DNA of 5,314 bases from an uncultured delta proteobacterium (GTDB lineage: Bacteria > Myxococcota_A > Polyangia > Polyangiales > Ga0077539), in NCBI GenBank assembly GCA_903860995.1, contig CAIOSS010001459.1:1-5314 (forward strand), written 5' to 3'. Within the stretch, counting starts at the first letter, position 1. Each line of letters opens with the position of its first letter. Positions 1 to 5,314 of this stretch are shown here, piece after piece. A model generated the notes under the pieces. The model was not told where the DNA came from. It saw nothing but the letters and a program-made list of their open reading frames with translations, and did no database searches. The position numbers and the translations under genes were made by a program.

Positions 1-40
1 CGGCAGCGCGGGTGAGGTCGGCGCGCGCTTCGCAGCAGGG

Positions 41-841
41 TCAGCCGAGCTCGGCCGCGCGCCCGTCGAGGAGCTCGCGCACGACCGGGTCGGTGCTCGC
101 CATGACCTCTGCCACGGTCCCGATGGCCGCCACGCGCCCCTCGTGGAGCAGCGCGAGGCGGTCAGAGATGCGGTAGGCGAGCGCGAGGTCGTGGGTGACG
201 ATCACCGACGTCACGTCGAGCTTCTGGCGGAGCTCGGCGATGAGGTCGCCGATGCGGCTGCTGTTGATCGGGTCGAGGCCCGTCGTGGGCTCGTCGTAGA
301 GCACCACCTCGGGGCGCAGCGCGATGGTGCGCGCGACGCCCACCCGCTTGCGCATCCCCCCGGACAGCTCGGCGGGCATCAGGGCCCCGGAGTCGCCGAG
401 GCCCACCGCCCCGAGGGCCCAGGCCACGCGCTCGGTGACGGCCTCGGGCTTCATCCCGCGGCGGCCCTGCACCCGCAGCCCGTAGGCGACGTTGTCCGCG
501 ACGGTCATCGAGTCGAAGAGCGCCGCGCTCTGGAACACCATCCCGATGCGCCGGCGCATCAGCGCCATCTCCCGGTCGCTCAGCTTCTCCAGGTGCGCGT
601 GGTCGAAGAGCACCTCGCCCCGGTCGGCCGTGATGAGCCCGGTGATGACCTTGAGCAGCACGCTCTTGCCGCAGCCCGAGGCCCCGAGGAGGGTGAGGAT
701 CTCCCCCCGCCGCACGTCGAGGTCGACCCCCCGCAGCACCTCCTTGGGGCCGAAGCTCTTCCAGATGCCCTGCAGGTGGAGCATCGGCACCGCGTCGGCG
801 CTCGGGTCGGAGCGCTCGCTCTCGTCCAGGGGCTCGCTCAT
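41..841 (-). CDS. mlaF: ABC transporter ATP-binding protein, MlaF/Mkl type (phospholipid/lipid trafficking)
   Basis: This is a cytoplasmic ATPase subunit that probably energises an MlaE-type permease moving phospholipid between inner and outer membrane. The 266-residue length is close to E. coli MlaF. All ABC motifs are visible: Walker A GASGCGKS (residues 53-60), Q-loop Q104 in VFQSAALFDS, signature LSGGM (159-163), Walker B VVLYDE (179-184) with catalytic E184, D-loop GLDP (188-191) and H-loop H217. The segments SMTVADNVAYGLR and LSGGMRKRVGVARTIAL are characteristic of the MlaF/Mkl subgroup. An acidic, Ser-rich leader of about 19 residues precedes the domain. The ATG at 841 is chosen, but its nearest purine-rich element (rc of 861-867, GGGAGGG) is 19 bases away. 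A GTG just after the ppsA stop, or Met20, are alternative starts. The gene lies 38 bases after ppsA on the same strand. No permease (mlaE) or MCE-domain (mlaD) partner is visible. The substrate assignment rests on family resemblance only. Confidence 0.88.
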   Translation of the reverse strand: MSEPLDESERSDPSADAVPMLHLQGIWKSFGPKEVLRGVDLDVRRGEILTLLGASGCGKSVLLKVITGLITADRGEVLFDHAHLEKLSDREMALMRRRIGMVFQSAALFDSMTVADNVAYGLRVQGRRGMKPEAVTERVAWALGAVGLGDSGALMPAELSGGMRKRVGVARTIALRPEVVLYDEPTTGLDPINSSRIGDLIAELRQKLDVTSVIVTHDLALAYRISDRLALLHEGRVAAIGTVAEVMASTDPVVRELLDGRAAELG

Positions 842-879
842 CGGGTCGATCGAGTGTGAACCCTCCCGGTCGCCCACCG

Positions 880-3273
880 CTACGCCCGCTCTTCCAGCGC
901 GAGCACGGCCAGGGTGGTCTTGATCACGCTGTCGGGGTTGAGCGAGAGCGCGTCGATGCCAAGGCCTACGAGGAAGGCCGCGACGTCGGGGTGATCGGAC
1001 GGGGCCTGGCCGCAGATGGCCGCGTGGCGGTGGTTGCGGTGCGCGCCCTCCACCGCCTGGCGCAGCATCTCGAACACCCCGGGGTCGCGCTCGTCGAACT
1101 CGAAGGCCACCAGGGCCGAGTCGCGGTCGACCCCCAGCGTGAGCTGCGTGAGGTCGTTGGAGCCGATGGAGATGCCGTCGAAGATCCGGCAGAACGCGTC
1201 GACCTGGATCACGTTGTTGGGGATCTCGCACATCACCAGCACCCGCAGGCCCCGCTGGCCCCGCGCGAGCCCGTGCTCCGCCATCGCCGCCAGCACCCGC
1301 TCGCCCTCCGCCACCCGGCGGCAGAAGGGGATCATCAGCTCGACGTTGTCGAGGCCCATGTCCTCTCGCACCCGGCGCATCGCGCGGCACTCCAGCGCGA
1401 AGGCCTCGGCGTAGCTCGGGTGCGTGTAGCGCGAGGCGCCCCGCAGGCCGATCATGGGGTTCTCCTCCTCGGGCTCGAAGTCCCTGCCGCCCACCAGGCT
1501 CGCGTACTCGTTGGACTTGAAGTCCGACATCCGCACCACCACGGGCTTCGGGTAGAACGCCGCCGCGATGGTGCCGACGCCCTGGGCCAGGCGGTCGACG
1601 AAGTACTCGCCCCGGTCGGCGTAGCCCGCGGTCAGCCGGTCGAGCTCGGCGCGCGCCGCCGCGTCGCGCACCCGCTCGGGGTGCAGCAGCGCCATCGGGT
1701 GCGCCCGGATGGTGTTGTTGATGATGAACTCGATGCGCGCGAGCCCGACGCCGTCGTTGGGCAGCGCCGCCAGCGAGAGCGCCCGGCCGGGGTCGCCGAC
1801 GTTCAGCATGATCTTCGTGCGCGGCCGTCGCAGGTCGCCCACCTCCACGCGGTCGACGTGGTGGGGCACCAGGCCGCGGTACACCCGCCCCGCGTCGCCG
1901 CCCGCGCACGACACGGTGACCTCCGCGCCCGTCTCGATGATCCGCGTGGCCCCCTCGACGCCCACCACCGCGGGGATGCCCAGCTCGCGCGCCACGATGG
2001 CGGCGTGGCAGGTGCGCCCGCCGCGCTCCGTCACGATCGCCGCCGCGCGCTTCATCACCGGCTCCCAGTCCGGCGTGGTGGTGTCGGCCACCAGCACCTC
2101 GCCGTCGCGGAAGGCCGCCAGGCTCGACGGCTCGTGGATCACCCGCGCCGCCCCCGACCCGATGCGCTCGCCGATGCTGACGCCGGTGGCCAGCACCTCC
2201 GCGTCGCCGTCGAGCACCGCCGTCTCCAGCACCCCCGCGCGCTGCCCCGAGCGCACCGTCTCGGGCCGCGCCTGAACGATGAACATCCCGCCGTCGACGC
2301 CGTCCCGCGCCCACTCGATGTCCATGGGCGTGTCGCGGCCGGCCCGCTCGCTGTAGTGCCGCTCGATGGCCACCGCCGTGCGCGCGAGCGCGAGCGCCTC
2401 GTCGTCGGTGATCGCGTAGCGGGCGGCCTCCTCCGGGGGCACCGGCACGTTGCGCGTGGCGGGCCCCGCGGGCTCGTCGCCGTACACCATCCGCAGGTGC
2501 TTGGTGCCGAGGCGCCGCCGGAGGATGGGCCGCGGCGCCGTCGCGAGCGTGGGCTTGAACACGTAGTACTCGTCGGGGTCGACCGCGCCCTGCACGACGT
2601 TCTCCCCGAGGCCGTAGGCGGCGTTGATGAGCACCACGTCGCGGAAGCCGCTCTCGGTGTCGAGGGAGAACATCACCCCGCTCGCCCCGAGGTCGGAGCG
2701 CACCATGCGCTGCACCCCCACGGAGAGGGCGACGTGCAGGTGGTCGAAGCCCTGGTCGACCCGATAGGCGATCGCCCGCTCGGTGAAGAGGCTCGCGAAG
2801 CACCGGCGGCAGGCCGCGCGCAGCGCCTCGGGGCCCACCACGTTGAGGAAGCTCTCCTGCTGGCCCGCGAAGGAGGCCCCCGGGAGGTCTTCCGCGGTGG
2901 CCGACGAGCGCACCGCGACGGCCGCGCTGCCCCCCTCGCGAGAGAGCCGGTCGTACGCGGCGCGCAGCTCGTCCCAGACCTCCGCCGGGAGCTCGGCGCC
3001 CTCGACCAGCGCGCGGGCGGCCTTCGCGCGGCGCCCCAGATCGGCCGTGTCGTCCTTGTCGAGCCCGCGCATCAGCTCGGCGAGCGGGGCCCGAAGCCCG
3101 GCGTCGTCGAGCACCCGCCAGTACGCCTCGGCCGTGAGCGCGAAGCCCGGCGGAACCTTCACCCCCAGCGGGCGCAGCGAGCGCCAGAGTTCACCAAGCG
3201 AGGCGTTCTTGCCGCCGACGCGGGGCAGGTCGTCGAGCGTGATCTCCTCGAACCACCGGATGTAGCGCGCCAT
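880..3273 (-). CDS. ppsA: Phosphoenolpyruvate synthase (pyruvate, water dikinase)
   Basis: This enzyme converts pyruvate, ATP and water to phosphoenolpyruvate, AMP and phosphate (EC 2.7.9.2), the entry step of gluconeogenesis from pyruvate or lactate in the cytoplasm. The 797 residues match the usual PpsA length of about 790. The N-terminal ATP-binding domain (about 1-345) has GGKNASLGE (20-28), VRSSATAEDLPGASFAGQQE (121-140) and SGVMFSLDTESGF (198-210). The swivelling phosphohistidine domain has GGRTCHAAIVARELGIP, with His423 as the phosphoryl carrier. The C-terminal PEP/pyruvate TIM barrel (about 485-797) has CEIPNNV (682-688), SIGSNDLTQ (702-710) and CGQAPSDHP (754-762) with catalytic Cys754. 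The water-dikinase form is favoured over phosphate-dikinase (PPDK) by this close likeness to enterobacterial PpsA. The start MARYIRWFEEI is chosen because the family begins here; a GAGG lies only 3 bases upstream (3277-3280). The frame stays open to an ATG at 3372, adding 33 low-complexity Arg/Ala-rich residues that look non-coding. All key residues are intact. Confidence 0.97.
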   Translation of the reverse strand: MARYIRWFEEITLDDLPRVGGKNASLGELWRSLRPLGVKVPPGFALTAEAYWRVLDDAGLRAPLAELMRGLDKDDTADLGRRAKAARALVEGAELPAEVWDELRAAYDRLSREGGSAAVAVRSSATAEDLPGASFAGQQESFLNVVGPEALRAACRRCFASLFTERAIAYRVDQGFDHLHVALSVGVQRMVRSDLGASGVMFSLDTESGFRDVVLINAAYGLGENVVQGAVDPDEYYVFKPTLATAPRPILRRRLGTKHLRMVYGDEPAGPATRNVPVPPEEAARYAITDDEALALARTAVAIERHYSERAGRDTPMDIEWARDGVDGGMFIVQARPETVRSGQRAGVLETAVLDGDAEVLATGVSIGERIGSGAARVIHEPSSLAAFRDGEVLVADTTTPDWEPVMKRAAAIVTERGGRTCHAAIVARELGIPAVVGVEGATRIIETGAEVTVSCAGGDAGRVYRGLVPHHVDRVEVGDLRRPRTKIMLNVGDPGRALSLAALPNDGVGLARIEFIINNTIRAHPMALLHPERVRDAAARAELDRLTAGYADRGEYFVDRLAQGVGTIAAAFYPKPVVVRMSDFKSNEYASLVGGRDFEPEEENPMIGLRGASRYTHPSYAEAFALECRAMRRVREDMGLDNVELMIPFCRRVAEGERVLAAMAEHGLARGQRGLRVLVMCEIPNNVIQVDAFCRIFDGISIGSNDLTQLTLGVDRDSALVAFEFDERDPGVFEMLRQAVEGAHRNHRHAAICGQAPSDHPDVAAFLVGLGIDALSLNPDSVIKTTLAVLALEERA

Positions 3274-3283
3274 GGACCTCACG

Positions 3284-3295
3284 GCGGTGCACCGC
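3284..3295. promoter_or_regulatory. Perfect 12-bp palindrome, possible regulator binding site
   Basis: GCGGTGCACCGC is a perfect inverted repeat just upstream of the ppsA start codon, centred about 173 bases before the predicted start of the dehydrogenase transcript. Its CGGTGC half-site recurs at 3355-3360, and its complement GCACCG at 3339-3344. It could be an enhancer-type site for the neighbouring sigma-54 activator or an operator affecting ppsA. Short GC palindromes also arise by chance in such DNA, so no protein can be assigned. Confidence 0.3.
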
Positions 3296-3325
3296 GCGAG
3301 CCACCGCGCGGGCTGCTGGCGTGCG

Positions 3326-3360
3326 GCGATCGGGGAGCGCACCGATTGCGTCCGCGGTGC
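3326..3360. promoter_or_regulatory. Overlapping inverted repeats, possible upstream activator site
   Basis: Two inverted repeats overlap here. GCGATCGG (3326-3333) pairs with CCGATTGC (3342-3349) at 7 of 8 positions across an 8-base spacer. GCACCG (3339-3344) pairs perfectly with CGGTGC (3355-3360) across a 10-base spacer. Their centres lie about 125 and 113 bases upstream of the predicted sigma-54 transcription start, inside the usual range for enhancer binding by activators of this class. The half-site is shared with the palindrome at 3284-3295. The role is inferred from position and symmetry only. Confidence 0.3.
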
Positions 3361-3436
3361 AGAAAGGGCCACCGGCGTGCGGGGTGTGCGCGTGGGGCGG
3401 GGCGTCGCGTGGAGGCGGATGAGGTGCCGGAGGTCT

Positions 3437-3452
3437 CGGCACGTCTGGTGCT
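3437..3452 (+). promoter_or_regulatory. Candidate sigma-54 (-24/-12) promoter for the dehydrogenase gene
   Basis: The sequence CGGCACGTCTGGTGCT is aligned with the RpoN consensus TGGCACGNNNNTTGCW. It matches at 10 of the 12 specified positions. The invariant GG (3438-3439) and GC (3450-3451) are separated by exactly the canonical 10 bases. The two mismatches are the first base (C for T) and the first T of TTGC (G for T). Taking C3451 as -12 places the start of transcription near 3463, giving a leader of about 41 bases with a good ribosome binding site before the ATG at 3504. A sigma-54 activator gene lies just beyond the dehydrogenase. The region is GC-rich, so a chance match remains possible. 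Confidence 0.55.
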
Positions 3453-3489
3453 GACGAGCGCTGGGGCGCGGACAAGGGACACGGCTCCC

Positions 3490-3495
3490 GGGAGG
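3490..3495 (+). promoter_or_regulatory. Ribosome binding site of the dehydrogenase gene
   Basis: GGGAGG, followed by T, lies 8 bases before the ATG at 3504. This is a strong Shine-Dalgarno match at good spacing and fixes the start of the dehydrogenase. It is the clearest ribosome binding site in the window. Confidence 0.8.
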
Positions 3496-3503
3496 TACAG
3501 GCG

Positions 3504-4262
3504 ATGGGACGCTTCGAGAACAAGGTCGTGTTGGTGACGGGCGGCGGGGCGGGCATCGGGCGGGCGACGGCGCTGGCCTTCGCCCGCGAGGGCGCGACGG
3601 TGATGATCGGCGACGTGACGGCCGAGGGGGAGGGGGTGGTCGGGGAGATCCGCGCGGCGGGCGGCGCGGCGCGCTTCGTCCGCTGCGACGTGTCGAGCGG
3701 GGCGGAGGTCACGGCGCTGGTCGCCGCCACGGTGGCGGCCTTCGGCGGCCTCGACGTGGCGTTCAACAACGCTGGCATCGAAGGGGTCTCGGCGCCCACC
3801 GACGCGTACCCCATCGACGTGTGGAACCGCGTGCTGGCGGTCAACCTCACGGGCGTCTTCCTGTGCATGCGCGCCCAGATTCCGCACATGCTCGCGCGCG
3901 GCGGCGGCGCCATCGTGAACAACGCCTCCATCCTCGGGCACGTGGGCTTCGCCAAAGCCCCGGCGTACACCGCCGCCAAGCACGGCGTGATCGGCCTCAC
4001 CAAGGCCGCAGCGATCGAGAACGCCGCGCGCGGGGTGCGCATCAACGCCGTGTGCCCGGCCTTCATCGAGACCCCGATGCTGGCGCGCGCGGGCCTCACC
4101 ACCGACCCGGGCGTCCGCGCCGCGATGGAGGCGATGCACCCCATCCACCGCCTCGGCCGCTCGGAGGAGGTCGCCGCCGCCGCGCTCTGGCTCGCCTCCC
4201 CCGAGGCCTCCTTCGTCACCGGCACCGCGATGCTGGTCGACGGCGGCTTCGTCGCGCAGTGA
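3504..4262 (+). CDS. Short-chain dehydrogenase/reductase (classical SDR, probably NAD-dependent)
   Basis: This is a soluble NAD(P)-dependent oxidoreductase of 252 residues, the usual classical SDR length. The Rossmann fold starts at residue 7 with the cofactor motif TGGGAGIG (12-19). Asp37 at the end of the second strand favours NAD over NADP. NNAG is at 88-91. The catalytic tetrad is complete: Asn114 (in AVNLTG), Ser142 (in NNASILG), Tyr155 and Lys159 (YTAAK). The C-terminal part has the typical NAVCPAFIETPM and VTGTAMLVDGGF segments. It resembles proteins commonly annotated as glucose 1-dehydrogenase, FabG-like or cyclohexanol dehydrogenase-like, but the substrate cannot be read from sequence. 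The start is fixed by a strong ribosome binding site and the family N-terminus. The gene stands alone on its strand, diverges from ppsA, and converges on a sigma-54 activator gene. A candidate sigma-54 promoter precedes it, suggesting inducible expression. Confidence 0.95.
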   Translation: MGRFENKVVLVTGGGAGIGRATALAFAREGATVMIGDVTAEGEGVVGEIRAAGGAARFVRCDVSSGAEVTALVAATVAAFGGLDVAFNNAGIEGVSAPTDAYPIDVWNRVLAVNLTGVFLCMRAQIPHMLARGGGAIVNNASILGHVGFAKAPAYTAAKHGVIGLTKAAAIENAARGVRINAVCPAFIETPMLARAGLTTDPGVRAAMEAMHPIHRLGRSEEVAAAALWLASPEASFVTGTAMLVDGGFVAQ

Positions 4263-4282
4263 CGCGGTAGATCCCCACCGCG
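4263..4282. terminator. Possible bidirectional hairpin terminator in the convergent gap
   Basis: Directly after the dehydrogenase stop codon, CGCGGT (4263-4268) pairs perfectly with ACCGCG (4277-4282) around an 8-base loop. It sits between two converging genes only 29 bases apart, where a shared terminator is expected. There is no T-tract on either side, so it is not a classical intrinsic terminator; it could be a weak T-less hairpin or a chance stem in GC-rich DNA. Confidence 0.35.
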
Positions 4283-4291
4283 CGCCTCCCG

Positions 4292-5314
<1,023 letters not shown>

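Noticed and set aside
1..40. Possible end or start of another gene at the left edge
   Set aside because: The minus strand has no ATG, GTG or TTG here. The plus strand has a TGA at 13-15 that could end a gene, but four codons are too few to support a call.
842..2803. Upstream extension of the ATPase frame through ppsA, giving an apparent 920-residue fusion
   Set aside because: The extension is an Arg/Gly/Ala-rich out-of-frame reading of ppsA. The real protein begins near the acidic MSEPLDES leader; this is not a fusion.
3291..3310. Direct repeat ACCGCGCG at 3291-3298 and 3303-3310
   Set aside because: Short CG-rich repeats are common in DNA of this composition, and this one overlaps the stronger palindrome. 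There is no independent support for a function.
3274..3372. N-terminal extension of PpsA to an ATG at 3372
   Set aside because: The 33 extra residues are Arg/Ala/Ser-rich and have no counterpart in the family, whose N-terminus matches MARYIRWFEEI. They would also overlap the palindromic regulatory region.
3274..3503. A sigma-70-type -35/-10 promoter for ppsA or the dehydrogenase
   Set aside because: No TTGACA-like and TATAAT-like pair at proper spacing was found on either strand. The ppsA promoter is probably here but cannot be pinpointed by eye.
856..3537. An 893-codon open frame on the plus strand, opposite ppsA
   Set aside because: It is antisense to a complete, motif-rich ppsA. Its translation is His/Arg/Ala/Val-rich low-complexity sequence with no recognisable domain. 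Long antisense frames are expected when third codon positions are almost all G or C.

Overview
The window is chromosomal-looking bacterial DNA of very high GC content, with almost every third codon position G or C. It is tightly packed with metabolic and regulatory genes. No insertion sequences, phage genes, CRISPR arrays, tRNAs or rRNAs were seen. The high GC, an Mla-type ABC ATPase (typical of cells with an outer membrane) and a sigma-54 activator fit a high-GC Gram-negative bacterium. A myxobacterium-like lineage is a reasonable guess, but no marker here fixes the taxonomy.

Layout from left to right: (1) a 266-residue ABC transporter ATPase of the MlaF/Mkl phospholipid-trafficking type on the minus strand (41-841); (2) a complete phosphoenolpyruvate synthase, ppsA, on the minus strand (880-3273), 38 bases upstream of the ATPase and probably co-transcribed with it; (3) a 230-base divergent intergenic region (3274-3503); (4) a short-chain dehydrogenase/reductase on the plus strand (3504-4262); (5) a 29-base convergent gap holding a small hairpin; (6) a sigma-54-dependent activator on the minus strand (4292 to the right edge), with a complete AAA+ domain and Fis-type helix-turn-helix but with its N-terminus outside the window. 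The first 40 bases hold no gene that can be called.

The most interesting signal is in the divergent region. A 16-base sequence at 3437-3452 matches the -24/-12 sigma-54 promoter consensus with exact GG-to-GC spacing. It points at the dehydrogenase and would leave a leader of about 41 bases containing a good ribosome binding site. Palindromic elements sharing CGGTGC/GCACCG half-sites lie about 100 to 175 bases upstream of the predicted start, where sigma-54 activators normally bind. With a sigma-54 activator gene immediately beyond the dehydrogenase, the simplest model is a small regulatory unit in which that activator, responding to an unseen signal, switches on the dehydrogenase and possibly affects ppsA. 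This model is inference. No clearly new biological system is visible; the rest is recognisable core metabolism and transport.
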